This document shows, one piece after another, positions 1 through 15,000 of a stretch of 64,000 nt of DNA (position 1 is its first letter; every line of letters starts with the position of its first letter). Made by a program: the position numbers and the translations under genes. A model generated the notes under the pieces. That model saw only the letters and a program-made list of their open reading frames with translations, was not told where the DNA came from and ran no database searches. Source of the stretch: Verrucomicrobiota bacterium (lineage in GTDB: Bacteria > Verrucomicrobiota > Verrucomicrobiia > Verrucomicrobiales > DEV007); contig JAHDID010000015.1 of NCBI GenBank assembly GCA_020630975.1, positions 1-64,000 on the forward strand. The letters run 5' to 3'.

Positions 1-3000
1 CTAGCTCGTAGGCAGTAGCGCTACCAGCATTTTCCACAAAGATACCGTAGGTGACGGTATCGCCTGCGTCGACACCTCCATCGTTTACGGCTGTCAGATC
101 GCGGTCGTAGGCGACATTCCAATCGGTCAGATCGGCAGTCTGGCCATTGTGTAGCTCAGACGATGTCAGAGGTGAACCTGCTAGCCCGGCGAAACGTGTC
201 GCCCATACGGCATCCGAATCACCAGTGCTATTATCTGCATCAGCTGTAAAGGTCTGCGGTCCCCCCGATGCAGGCGATACAGCTAGCACCGACTTCACCA
301 AATTAATATCAATGTCTGGGCCTACCACGTCGACGGTATCGTCTGCGCTATCGGTGCCCGTGCGGGTGTCGCTATTCGGATCTTCTGTGCTGTTCCAACT
401 CAGCGATACATTGTTATTGATGTCGTTGGTCAGATCCGTATCAGCAGTGGTGCGATTAATCAGCGCTGGATCATCGGCTAGCTCAACGGTGTAGGTGATG
501 ACTGCGTAGTTACCTCGATCGAGTCGGGTGATCTGAGCGGCCAGCTCATGCTCGCCACCATTGATACCAGGCGTCACCGTAGCACTGTCGACTCCACTCA
601 GTGTCACCACGGTGTCGTCACTAGTGTCACCAGTCGTGCCATTATCATTGCGGATCTCTATGTTGCTAGCGGTGATCGTAGCCTCGCCACCGATACCAGC
701 TGTGAGATCTGCGATATCATCGAGGATAGCAAGATCAAACGCATCCGCTGTGCTAGCTGCGGTGTGGCGCACAGTGATGGTATAGTTGATCGTGCCGCTT
801 GGCAGCACGGTATCGACATCTGCCACCTTGGTGATCTCTAGCACTGGCTCGACGATGTCGATCACTGCGATATCGGTGATGTCGGCAGCCTCATCGGTGC
901 TGACAGTCGCACTATTTGTAGCCGTGACACCGTCGACATTAGCTCCGACATTGGAGACTCTAGCTACCACCTGGATGACTAGGGTGTCGGTGTCGTTCTG
1001 CGTGTTGTCATTGACGTTGCCCGGATTCACCACAGTACCGAGCCCGAAAGTCAGCACATCGCCACCTGCCGATTGCGACATCAGGGTATTGATATCGATC
1101 GTCTCAATCAGATCCCCGCCGATGGTCATACCGCCACTGTTCGCTGTGACCTGAGCACTGACAAATTCCAGCGTTCCGTTATTGGCCACTGGTAGATTAT
1201 CGGTGATCGATACATTGCTCCAAGTGCCCTCCTCCAGTGTCAGTCGCAGCTCGTAGGTGACTTCTTCGCCGATGGCCAGATCGACGTGGTCGTCATCTAG
1301 ATCGGTGGTCACGTCATTATCGCCGATGGCATCGGAGCCAGCGGTATGCTGATCCGAGGTATGGGTGGATACGATGACTTTCTCGAAGCTGATCTCAGCG
1401 CCGGTAGCGACCGTCGCGGTATCGGAATCCGTGCCCTCGCGCTCTAGGTCATCACCCGGCTCGTCTGGGTGGCTATCCCAAGTGAGAGTCGCGGTATTGT
1501 CGATGTTCAGGTCATTGACGTCGGCATCGGTCGCGATCGTCGCTGTGTAGGAGACGACGATGGTATCGCCTAGAGCTAGGGTATCGAGACTTAGCGTAAA
1601 GCCATTGCCTGAGGCTACCGGCGTCGCACCTGCGATCGGATTGGTGCCATCGGTGACCGTCACACTACCGATTCCACCGAATACCAGTGGCTCACCAGCA
1701 TCGAACAGATCGGCGATCGCCAGATCGAAGGCATCCTGAGTGGAGGTACCATCGTGGGTGATGGTGAGTGTGTAGTTGACCGTATCGCCAGCATCGACCG
1801 CAGTCGGCGTGACATCTTTTTCGATCGTCAGGACCGGCTCGACCACATCGACCTGCACGGTCGTGCCGGAGTCGATCGTGACCGGTGTGCCGCCATCTGG
1901 CGTGAACTGCACGGTGGCATCGTTTGTCAATGTGGTGAATGTCGTAGGCGCTGTATCCACACCGACATTGGCAGTGATGTCTAGCACCTGTGCTCGCACC
2001 ACGAGCATGAACACATTATTAGCCGTGTCGTTATCCGCAGGCGTCACCAGATCGCTACCAGATAGCGAGAACACTAGATTACCTGTCGCCCCAGCAGTCG
2101 GCTCACTGGTGAAGGCTGGAATCGTGCCGGTGTAGGGATTGGTCGCCACATCAAAGCTAGTCGCAGTGAGAGCACTCTTATCACGCACTGTATCGGCTGT
2201 GTAGGCTCCGCCCGCATTGGCAGTGATATCGGCAGTAGACCTCACCAAATAGGCATCGACAAACTCCATGCCGCTAGGTAGCTCGTCGGTGATCACAAGG
2301 TCGCCGACTGAACCCTCTGGCACAGACACGAGTAGACCGTAGGTCACGATCTCACCGATACCCACATCAGTACCGGCATCCTGAGTGTCAGTCCCGAGTG
2401 CATGAGGATCAGCCGCATTATGCTGTGAGTCTCCTGTGTAGGTCTGATCGGTGGCCAATAGGATTTTGTCCAAGGTCAATGTGCGACCTTCGACGAACGC
2501 CGCCTCTGACAGCTGATCATCGCCTAGCGAGGCATTGGCAGTACCATCCGCAGAAGTCGCATAGAAGTTAACCGTCGCGGTATTCACTTCGCTATCGGTA
2601 GGACCGAAATCGTTACTCACTGTCACGTCGTAGGTGATGATCGCGACATTGTCACCGACCAGATTGTCGACCTCGCTGCGCACCGATATCTCAGCATTGG
2701 TAGCAGGAGCCACCGTGAAGGTGATTTCATTACCAGACAGAGTGTAGTCGACACCTAGCGTCTGAGTGGCACCATTCACCAGTACAGTCGCACTGTTAGG
2801 TATCGGGTTCGTCGTCGTGAACGCTGTCGTGGCGTTATCGCCGACAAAATCCTCAAACACCGAGCGACCTGGGCTGAGCGCCTGGTCGATCAGATCGATG
2901 GTGTACCCATCAGCTGTCGGCGTGACCGTGTAGTGGGTATCCAAGGTCAGTGCTGTGCCATCACCGAGGCGGATCTGGATGTTTGAGATAGCACCCAGAT

Positions 3001-6000
3001 CTGTCGCGTCGGTGATCTGTAGCTCGTGCACAGGGTCACCACCGGTATTCTCTACGAAAACACCGAAGGTCACCACATCGCCTGCGTCGGCACCGCCATC
3101 GTCGACGGTCAGGTTGCGATCGAGACTATTCCTCCAGACGGTAGCATCAGCCAAACCATCGGTCGTGTCCGCGTCGTTGTGCAGATAGAATGAAGTGATC
3201 GGTGTCGTGCCAATATTTCCGAGGATCGTCGCCCAGTCATCGTTCACCGTATCTGTCGCTTCGACATTGCTATCGTGCGCTGTGTGATTGGTAAAGGTCT
3301 GTGGCGCACCGCTCGCTGGCGATACAGCTAGCACCGACTTCACCAGATTCACATTGGTGCTGGCTACGACTACGGATAGCTCCTCATTATCATCATCGTT
3401 GTAAGTGCGGATCTCAGGGTTCGAGGTGTTCTCGACATTGGTATAGGTGAGAGTCGCCTGGTTTAGGATATCAGAATTGGTGTTATCCGTTCCGATATTG
3501 TTAGTCGACAGATCCGAAGGCACCGTAACGTCGTAGTTGATCAGCAATCGGTCCTCCATCGCCAGATGGATCCCCGACAGGTCGAGCCTATTCGTTCCGG
3601 TAGGCCCGACATTACTATTATCGCTATAGTCCGTGCCCACGGCTAGAGCCTGAGTGGCAGTGCCGGTGCCAACACCTGCCGCAGTAGCAGTGAAGGTAAC
3701 ACCCACGGTATTGCTGCTCGCGCCGATAGCGGTGAAATCAGTATCACCTACGGTGAGAATCGTGTACTCCTGACCGACCTCGAAGTTGACCGCCGCGACT
3801 TGCTTGCTCACCGTGATGTTGGTGATATAGGCATCGGCGCTGGTCTGGCCTCCCGCGAGAGTCAGGGTATCGACGATATTCAGATTGAAGGCATCACTAC
3901 CAGTATCGCTAGTGTGAGCGACCTCTAACTGGTAGTTAGCCGTGCCACCCGAACGAACCACGTCGCCCGACGGAATTGTCTTATCAATTGTTAGCTCCGG
4001 CTCGACGATATCGATCACTGCGATATCGGTGATGTCAGCAGTGCCTTCCCCGGTCGTGACGGTAGCGGTGTTGGTGGATGACACACCATTTACATTTTCC
4101 GGAACATTAGACACACGTGCGCGCACCTGGATGATCAGAGTATCGGTATCGTTCGCGGTATTGTCATCGACATCGCCAGGATTGATCACCGTGCCCAGGT
4201 CGAAAGTGAGCGTGCTGCCATCGACAGACTGAGTCAGCAACGGCCCGCCGTTGATCGGCGAACCCATCGCAATATCCTCGATCAGCACCCCGCCCTTGGT
4301 CATGGCACCAGCATTACTGGATACCTGAGCGCTAACGAACTCTAGCGCTCCAGCACCAGTAGTCGGTAGTGTGTCAGTGATGACCACATTATCCCAGGTG
4401 CCCTCCTCTAGCGTCAGACGAAGCTCGTAAGTGACCTCTTCGCCGATCTTCAGATCGACATAGTCGTCGCTGAGTCCGTCGATGGTGTCTGCGTTACCAC
4501 TCGGATTGTGCTGCTCCGATGTGTGGGTCGACACGATGACTTTCTCGAAACTGATCTCAGCCCCGGTCGAGACAGAAGCGGTATCGCTATCCGTCCCCTC
4601 GCGCTCCAGATCATCGCCAGGCTCATCTGGGTGGCTATCCCAGGTGAGAGTCGCAGTGTTGTCGATGCTCAGGTCATTCACATCGGCATCCTCGGCAATC
4701 GTCGCCGTGTAGGTGACCGTGATGGTAGAGCCCAGAGCCAGTTCATCGATATCGAGCGTAAATCCATTCCCAGAGGCAACGGCTGTGGCAGTAGCGCCAA
4801 TCACATTGACCGTATCGACACCGCCGAACACCAATGGCTCGCCCGCATCGAATAGGTCGGCGATGGCTAGATCGAATGCGGTCTGAGTCGAGGTCCCATC
4901 ATGGGTGATGGTGAGTGTGTAATTCACGGTATCACCCGCGTCGACACTCGTCGGGGTCACGGCTTTGTCGATATTCAAGACAGGCTCGACCACATCCACC
5001 TGCACGGTGGTGCCAGAGTCTATCGTCTGAGTCGCACTGCCATCACCAGGAGTGAACTGGACGTTGGCATCGTTGGTCAGAGTCGTGAAAGTAGCCGAGC
5101 TAGTCTCCACACCCACATTGGCCGTGATGTCCTGTACCTGCGCCCGCACTACTAGCATGAAGGTATTGGCACTATCGGCAGATAGATTCGCCACATCAGC
5201 ATCTGGATCGATAGTAAACGTCAGATCGCCCGTAGCTCCGGCAGCAGGCTGCGAGCTAAAGGCCAGCGTGCTAGTCACCACGATCTCGTCGCCAAACGCC
5301 GGTGCGGTCGCAAAAGTGATCTGATTACCCGCTATTGTCGGAGTCTGCACCGTGCCATTGACTGTGATGACTGCAGTCGACAAGTCGGTAGCTGCGGTGG
5401 TGAAGACTGTGGTCAGACCATCGCCAGAGAAAGTCTGACGTGAGCCGCCGGTAAAGGCAGCACCAGCTGGATCGAAACTCGAAGTCGTGCGACCACTCAG
5501 AGTCGCCACATCGGCAGCCGAATAGCCAGCACCGCTAGGTATATCACCAGCCGAGCGGACCACGTAGGCATCGACAAACTCCAAGCCACTCGGCAGCTCA
5601 TCGGTGATCACCAGATTGTCGGTGGTGCCTTCTGGTAGGGTCACTAGGATACCGTAGCTAATGATCTCGCCAATACCAGCGTCCGTACCTGCATCCAGCG
5701 TATCGCTACCTAGAGCATGCGGATCGGCAGCATTGTGCTGATCGGTGCCGGTATGAGCATAGTCAGTAGCCAGGATGATTTTATTTAGCTCCAGCGTCCG
5801 TCCTTCGATAAAAGCATCGTCGGATAGCTGGCTAGTCGCTTCGTCTTCTCCTAGAGCAAAGTTACCAGTGCCATTATCTGCCACCGTGTAGAAATCGACT
5901 GTCGCCACATTGTCTCGATGATCGAGAGCCTGGAAATCGTCTCCCACTACTACGTCGTAAGTGATGACGGCGACGTTGGTGCCAGCAGTGTTATCGATCT

Positions 6001-9000
6001 GGCCAAGTAACTGCACGGCTGCATCGACTGCAGGCTCGTTACCCGCTGTGAAGACCACATTGCCACTGCCGTCAACATTGTATTCATTTCCTAGGGTCTG
6101 CGCCTGGCCATTGACCAGCACTGTCCCACCGGTCGCATCGGCGGTGAAGTCGTAGGTGGTATTCCCAGTCCCAGCCAGTGTCTCATTGATCAGTCGACCG
6201 GCTGCTAGCGCGTGGTCGGTGAAAGTGATATCAAAGCCTGTGTCGGTGGCTGTCACGGTGTAGTCCGTATCCTGAGTCAGAGTCGTCGTGCCATCGCCGA
6301 GACGGACCACGACATTGCTGAATGTTCCTACGATACCCGCATCATTTACATTAATCTCATAAGCAGGGTCGCCACCGGTGTTCTCGATGATGATGCCATA
6401 GGTGACCGTGTCACCAGCTTCCACACCACCGTTGGCAGTCGTCAGGTCGCGGTCAAGACCGTCATTCCACACGGTGAGATCACCGATACCGTCCGCATTG
6501 TTCGCATCGTTGTGCAGATCGAAGGAGGTGATCACTCCAGCCGGATTATAAGTATCGTCGACGCTACCATCAGCAGCCGATGAGTCTCTACCCGAGTCGA
6601 CGGTAAACTCCTGAGAAGTCCCCAAGTCGCTATTCACGCCCAGCACGGTCTTGACCACATTGATGTCGATGTTGGCGCGAGTCACCTCCAGCTCGGCTTC
6701 GTCGCTGTCGCCATAGGTGCGGCGCTCATCATTGTCCTCGTCGTTTTCATCTACGTTGTGGTAGGTAACCGTCACATCGTTGAGGACATCTTTAGCCGTA
6801 TCGACTATACCGATATCGTTTCCTGAGATATCCGTCGCCACGGTGACTCCATAGGTGATTGTGAGGCTCTGACCAAGAGCCAGATCGATACCGGATAGAT
6901 TGATAGTGTTGTCGCCACCCGTGCCTAAGTTAGACCCATCTGTGTAGTCTGCTCCAGCCGTGAGCTGGATCGACGCGATACCAGCAGTCCCCGTGCCGAC
7001 ACTGGTAGCGGTAAAAGTCGTGCCCGCCAGATTATCTACCGAACCAAACTGGGTGTAATCGGTGCCAACGGACTCGATCCGGTAACTTTGGCCTACGACT
7101 AGATCAGCCGTGCCCAGCCCCGTGCCGAGGATCACTTCTGCACTCGCTGAAGTCGTCCCGGTGAATGCCGTATTAAGCACCAGATTGGTATCGTCTGTGA
7201 TCGATTGGATCACATAGTCCGCGCCATCGATAGTGATGGTATCGCCAGCAGTCAGGTCGGTGGTGAAGCTGGTGCCCACTCCTGAGACTGCGGTGCTACC
7301 ATTGGTGACCGATACCGTATCGCTGAGTAGGCGGGTCACGGTGCCAGCAGCAGTCGATACCGGAGCGACAAAAGTGGTGCCGACTTCGTTATCAGCAGCA
7401 CCAAATGCGGTGAAGTCTGTCTCGCCCTGCGACACGATCGTATAGGTCTGCCCCGCCACCAGATTCGTCGCCTGGTTGTTGAGAGTCACGACTAGATTAT
7501 CATTGATGTAGGCATCCGCTGTCGTCTGACCTGCGTCTAGTGTGAGTGCATCGGCGATGACCAAATCGTAAGCCCCCAGAGAACTATTCTCCGTATGCGC
7601 CACGGTGATCTGGTAGTCGGCAGTACCACCGATACCGACGACTCCACCGGTCAGGATGGTCTTCTGGATATCGAGCTCTGGCTCGACCACATCGACACTG
7701 GCCTGATCGCTGACAGGGTCGGTACCGTTGCCAGTCGTGACCGTAGCTGTGTTGACAGCGATATCCCCATTCAGACTATCGTAGACTGGATTACCATCAG
7801 CATCGACTCGGTCATTGCCGTCGCCATCTTGGAGCTGCTGCTCCTCGACCAGTGCTCTGACACGAATCGTAAAGGTATCGACATCAGTCGTGGTGCGATC
7901 GACCACACCCGAGTTCACGTTTGCTAGGTCGCCAAAATCGAAAGAGAAATTCCCATCGGCATCGACTGTCAGCACCCCGTTTCCAGCGGTCAGATCGAGA
8001 CTCTCTAACAGAGTGCCATTCGAAGTCATCCCCCGCAGATTGTCACCAGCCAGTATCTCGACATCGTGTAAGCTAAATCCAGCAGGCAGTGTGTCACTGA
8101 CCACAAAATTATTCCAATTGGTCTCCTCAACGGTAACTCGCAACTCGTAAGTCACGATCTCACCAGGAGTCACATCGACATAGTCATCCGCAGCGAAATC
8201 CAAGAATGGAGCTGCTGTCGACGATAGCGTGACGGCTCCACCTAAGGCGTCCGATGATAGCAGTTCAAAATCATTACTATCGGTAAAATCAGCATGGCTA
8301 CCCCGAGCGATAGATATCTCGCCTGCATCTGCCCCTGTATTTTCAAAATAGTAGGCATCTAGAAACAAAACATCACCAGCTTGAACATCGAATGTTGCCA
8401 CCGAATGATCGAAGACCGGATCACCAGCAACTTGTGGCGAAACATTGATATCGAAGGCGTAGGTCCTACCAAAGGTGTGGCTAAATCCATCTACGGTGGC
8501 TCCTGCTCCAGTCGGTGCGGTGAAACCATTTGCATCGTGACTGGTCGTGCTAGATCCAGAACCGGAATTATTAACGTCCAACGCAATAATCGCCGATCCT
8601 CCACCAGCCGTGAAGAAACCGGAATACACAGTCGTCTCCGCACTCAACGTAAACGTGACATCTTGAGCGACAGCTTGCACCCCATTGGTAGTCGGATCGA
8701 AGGCATCGCCCACCCAGATAGTCGTGTAGTTGCCGGGTGTGCCGGTGAGCAGCATAGGAGTAATGGTGCCGCCTTGAGTGTGATCGATCACATTCAGATT
8801 GAAATCACCCACATTGTAAGTCCCTGCATCCAGAGTCACAGACGTTTGGTCGACATTCAGGCGGTCGCCCCCAGGGGTATCTCGAGACGTAGCATTGGTG
8901 ATGCTAGCACCAGGGCCTACTGCGGTAGCTGAACCTGACGTCGCTACCTCACTAGCTCCCTCGAAACTTGTAGGACTGCTAGTAACAATGTTTCCTCCAG

Positions 9001-12000
9001 TGCTAGTAAAACCAGAGTAGCCCGGAGCCACGCCTGGATGAGCCTCGGTCAGCGATAGATTGCGCCCATCAGCACTACCAAAGGCAATGGTGTAGGTGCC
9101 CGCCTCCTCGAAGCGTATGTAAGTATCACCGCGCACACTGTAGTGATCGCCCTCGCTTCCAGTTGGCGCGAATGGACCAGGAGCACTGGTATCCACATTG
9201 GAAGCACCTCCACCATTGATCGAGCCGATGGCATTGTCTCCACCGAAGTCAGCCGCATCACCTGCGTAATTAAAGGTGCTTTCCTGATCACTGGTGCCAC
9301 GGTTCTGCACATTCCAGGTGACATCTGAAGTCGTAGCCGCCCCGGTAGATGTTTCAGCTTCGTAAGCCACATTGACCGAATCAAATCCCCAAAAATCGCC
9401 GCTACCTGAACCGGTGAATTTCAAACGTAGATCCTGCCCTAACAAAGCGGAATCCGACCCGATAGAAAATGTATGGCTACCTGATTCCCAAACGCGGAAC
9501 CCCGGATCTAGAGTGATCGTGGATGCTGGCCCTAAAGAGGTCTCAGTGACTCCATCCCAGGCGAAAGCTTCGACAGTAAACGTATTGGGATGTGTGCCTG
9601 CTGTGTAGGCATGAAGAAAAGAGACGGTGTAATCGCCTGCTGCTAACTCGTCACCATCGCTCGTCCCGACGTGCTCAGTAGTAGCAGTCCCCCAAAAGCT
9701 CTGCCCATCTGTGCTACCATCATTCGCTCCAGAGCCGCCAGATCCCGTTCTCGTCCAGCCAGAATCGCCATCACCAGTCACATTCAGGCTACCTGTATCG
9801 AAGGTAGTCGAATTACCTGCAATCGTGTAGTCGATGTTCAAGGACGGGCGATTTGCCGCTGTACCGACATCTTCGTTGTAAAGACGCAAGAACTGAGTGC
9901 CACCCGGTGCGCTAGTGGCACTAGATTTGAGTATCAGGCGCAAGGCATTATCCCCTGATGCTAGAGCGGCGTCTATGGCGGCTTGAAACGCGGAAGAATC
10001 TGAAAGCGTGAGCCCTGCTCCATCGGCTAAACCGGAGGCCACTGTCACCGTGCCGACCAGATCTCCCAGAGATCCGCCTGGGGTACTATCTTGTCCATTA
10101 CCATCAGGATTATTCCAAGTCGAGCTACCTTCATTGAGATCATGAGGGTAAACGTATACCTCCATGTCGAAGGTGCCCCCTTGATTTAGCCCTCTAGTCG
10201 TAAGACCTAGATCGACCGAATCAATCGTTATGCTATTCGCTCCGGCTAGGTCGGAAAGATATGTCAGATCAAACTCTAATACTGTCCTAAGTTCGTCACT
10301 TCCTGACCAACCGACAATATTCTCTAAATCAGAGTCTCCATTGGAATTGGCATTGGGACTGCCGGAACGGAAGTAGGTACCATCAGCCACGTAGCTGCCA
10401 TCCGGTGACACGCCTTCCTGGAAGGAAACAGAGCCTGATGTGGTAGGAGTACTGGACCCACCGCCATCCGTTGCCACCCCAGCATCGTAATGGCCAGAGA
10501 TGACGCTAGCATCTAGCACGGAACCGTAGATAGCGACCTCGTCGAGCAAACCATCGTAAGGACGATAACCCGTATCGGCGGAGTTCGGGCGAGCTGCACC
10601 AATCGTCAAATTGGCTGTACCAAATCCATCTGCACCATTGAAAGTCACACCATTGGCGAGAGTGGTATCCTCTGCCACTTGCACGCCATCGACATAAAGA
10701 GTGAGCGTACCGGCAGCAGTACTACCAGTGATCACCACGTGATGCCACTCGTCAGCCGTCAGTGCCGATCCTGCTGCATCACGAGTTGTTCCGGGGTTGC
10801 CTTGGTGGATTGCGCCGACACTTCCACCTGGGACGCCTTCACTGCCACTCTCGGCTCCGATACCGATGATCACATCGTCATTCCAGCCGCCCTGATCGTT
10901 AGAAAGGAAATTGGAGCCAGATGTTTTGGCCGAGTCATAGTTCACCCATGCCTCTACAGTCCATTCATCCAGAGAGTTGGTCAATGCCGATGCAGCCTCT
11001 AGGAAACCGCCACCAAAGTCGTAGGCCGTTCCACCATTAGCAAAGCTCGCCTGACCGACCGTGATCGATCCTCCACTGGTATCAAAGGTCGCGTCATAAG
11101 TCGAACCTGTCGTCGCTGAGTTCACAGCTGTGGTGCCGCTGGTTTCGTTGAGCTGGTAGTACACCAGAGGGTTATCGTTCAGTACGGTGTCCTGATAGGA
11201 AACAGTTTCGGTTGTTTCTCCGGTGTACTCAGCGGTTCCCGAATCGGTACCATTCCAAATGGCCTGCCAATCAGCTGATGTCAGGTTAAACTCTGTGGTG
11301 TTATTCGTTGTGGTAGTAGAAGAGTTGCCACCAGTCGGCGTAGACGTTTCCACAGTGGCTAGATCATTCCAAAATCGAGCACGACCTATAGTCCCTTCGA
11401 ACTGATTAGCGGTGAGATTATTCTCATGGAAAGGACTAGAAGTATCTCCATTGGTACTGATCAGCGAGCCACCTAGATTCCCTGCTCCAAACGCCGAAAC
11501 GCTTCTGTCACCGGTCCAGTTGTCGCGGACGCCGATGTTAGACAAAGCAAAAGCATCGGCAACCGCACTCCCGCCTGTGGGCTCGACGACGAGGTCGAGG
11601 GTATTACCAGTAATCGGATCGTAGACAGCTGTGATCGTGTATTCCTGCCCAGCGGTCAAACTACCGAATGAACTCTTTACCGAAATTGAGGAATCCGTAT
11701 CAAAATCCGTGTCGTTGGTTAACGATGGGACCACGTTGGCATCTCCAGACACTTTACTGATGAAATACACTTCCCCATTGTATAAGTAGATCCCCGACCC
11801 ATTCGTATCCCCGCCGATCTCCAGAATGGGCACACCAGCAGTCGTAGAATCCAGATCGCCCGCAGCAGGCGAGAAGGTAGCTTGGAAAGTTCCGCCGTTA
11901 TTGGCATCAGGTATTGTAACGACATTGTCCGTAACTGAGCTTGTCCTATCAACTATCGCAGTAGACGACGGCGCAGTCACCGAAACACTAGTCGTTCCTG

Positions 12001-15000
12001 AACCAGATCCACCAGCCGACTCCTGTTGGAAGGTGGTTCCTGTGATTTCAACATCGTCGATAAAAGCAAACCCCCAGTTGGAGCCATGACCGTAGGTATC
12101 GACCCAGTCGATGGTGTACAGTGTACCTGGAGGGTCCGATGCGATCAACGCATCGAGAGTCGCGGTGTTCCATTCGATAGTTTCATAGCTTATTCCGCTA
12201 CTAGTTCGACCTTGCTCGATGAGGTAAGAGTCGTCTCCAACTCGGCGAAGAAAAGCCTTCTGGACAGCTCCAGTGCCATTGCCACTCGTGCCACCATTAA
12301 AAGCCGCAGCATCGGCGCTCGTAGCGAAACCGCTAGCTGTTCCAACACCAGACCCACCGGCGATTTGGAAGGAAATGCTGGATGCACCTGTCTCCAAAGT
12401 GAATTCAGGAGAGCGCATGATCAGATTCGGATGCGCAGCATCTTGACCACCCCCGCCTGTCCCATTAGCGGCGCCACCTGTTCCTCTACCTCCCACACTA
12501 GATAAATTTCCAAACACCTGATTCGCCGGATAGCTCTGCCCGACGACATCAGTCCAGCCGGCGGAGATAGCGCCATTATCGGCTGTGCTATCAAAATCGA
12601 AGGTTAGGGTGCCACTTTGAGCGGTGGTCGGAGTCGCCGTCAGGCGCACATTATCAAAAGCGCCCTGGCGAAAGGTGCTATCATCTGAGCTATGCACCAG
12701 CCTGACTGTGACATCACTACCTGCGGAAGTCGCTGTATAGGAAGTCGACAAGTCATACCACTCGCCTGCAGGAATATTCTCAAACGCATTACTTAGCGTA
12801 TTCGAAGCCACTACAACTCCATCCTCGAGAATCTCAATGCGATAGTCATCTGGGCGGCGTCCACCGGCGTCGCTAAAGTCGCGATGTCCTAGAGCAACAG
12901 TCAGCTCATAGGTCGTATTCGCCTCTGTGGTGGCCAAGCTACTCTCGGAAGTTAGAGATATAGCTCCGGGTTGATTGGTTCCCGTCTCCGTAAATACATA
13001 CGAAGTGCCATCATCAGCACCACCAGGAAAGTCAGTCGTGTTGGGGGCATAGACAGCCGCAGCGCCCCCTGCAGTAGTCCAGCCTGACAGGTCCGTTTCA
13101 AAGCTAAAGTTCGGCACTGTGATATCTGTCGGCCCACTAGGAGTCGTACCAGTGGTAGTGGTCGTCGCTGTCCCAGTCACATTGAGGACCTGCACATTCC
13201 ACAACCCATCTGTCTCCGGCTCTTCACCTGGGGTATTGAATTGATCACCACCGGTATGATCGAGACTCGTCCCTGTGATCACTTTCTCGATATCGACGAA
13301 GTTGCCAGTTTGGATATCAGCATCGTCGCTGTCGCTGCCGCTACGCTCATTGGCGTCGCTATCCTCAGGGAGACTATCCCAGGCGAGAGTCGCGATGTTC
13401 TCGACCACCTCGTTGGCTGTAATCGTTGCATTAAGCGTGGTGTCGAAGTTGATCACCAAACCTTGGTCCAGCCCCAAACTCGGCACTTCGATCTCGAAGC
13501 CCTCTCCTGCTGCGGTATCCACACCTTCTCTGAGCAGATACTCATCTGCTCCAGGAGTGCCGGTAGTGATCGCTGTGAGGACTGTAGTACTACCATCAGC
13601 ATTGTGACGGGTAACCACCAAATTACCCGCGTAGTCGAGACGGGTGTCAGCCACGTCGTCAGTAATCACCAAATCGAACGCATCAGCTGTTGAAGCTGAT
13701 CTCGCCGAATCATGTAGTGAATAGTCAGCCGATGTCGAAAAGACGCCGGTGCCACGATCGAAAGTGGCATCGGTCTGGTTATGATCGACGACGATGGTGT
13801 TTCGGAAGGAATCTCCCGAATCGCCAACCGGCATCACATAGGTGCCGCTACTATCAGAATTGTCGCTCAGCGCATTGTTCTCGTTGGTCACGAACTTACG
13901 CATCTCTAGCTGCGGCTCGACGATATCCACCGAGGCGTCATCATCGTCATTGACCGTGTAATTAGCACTCGGTGCGACTGCAGCAAGTGCCCTCAGGGTG
14001 CTCTCGTTGATACGTACAGCACCATCGACGTTTAGTGCATCGTCTAGAACCACAGCAGACAGACGAATCGTGAAAGAGTCGGTATTTCCACTAACCGCAC
14101 CCGCTGTGTTGTTATCGACTGTGCCGAAGTCAAACGTCAGCTTTTGGCCGTCGATCGTAGGCGTCAGCGCTTGCCCGACTGCTAAGTCCGCACTATCAGA
14201 AGTCATGCCAGCGTCATTCGCCGAAATCACGGCACTACCTGGCACATACTCAAAGCCCTCTGGTAAGAGGTCTTCGACCACCACATTGTTCCAAGTCCCC
14301 TCTTCTAGGGTCACTTCCAGATCGTAAGTCACCGTTTCACCGACAGCGAAGTCAAAGAAGTCGTCAGTCGCTCCAGCGACCGTCGTCACCCCACCAGTGG
14401 TGGTGTTGTAGGATAGATTGACATCATCGATCGTCACCGCAGAGTCTGCTCCTGCGACATTTCGGGTAAAACCAATTAACACGTAGTCGTAGTCCGCCAG
14501 ACTGCTGAAAGCATGGCTAGACAGGTCGATAGTGGTCGAAAATGGACCACCGGCACTCCCTGTTAGCTCGATACCATGGGAAGCAGTCGATAATGGATTG
14601 CCGACACCCGTTGTACCGGTAAACAGATTGTATACATCTAGCACATCAGGGCTGCTCCCTTGCCAGGTGAAATCTGGCATCTGCCCATTCGAGCGAAAAC
14701 CAACGTGAGCGATCGCATCATTTCTGACTCCACCGCCTCCAACACTACCGGTCTCGATTAACCCAGCACCATCGGTGGTATCGTCGACACCCCAGGCATG
14801 AAGAAAGAGCTGTTCTGCAGGATCGCCTAAGGTGTAGTTAAAGCTTAGCGCCAGCTCACTGATTGATGTATCCGTAATCGAAGTGACATCTACGATGAGA
14901 GCCACGCCGGCTTCACCATCTGAGTTATTGGCGTTAGTGACATTGGACAGCGCGCCTCCCGCGATCGTCCAATCTCCGGCCCCTCTGGTCCACACACCAT

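Noticed and set aside
281-6640. Long direct repeats as a possible CRISPR array or satellite DNA
   Set aside because: The units are about 3 kb, coding, and lack short repeats with spacers. They are protein-module repeats.
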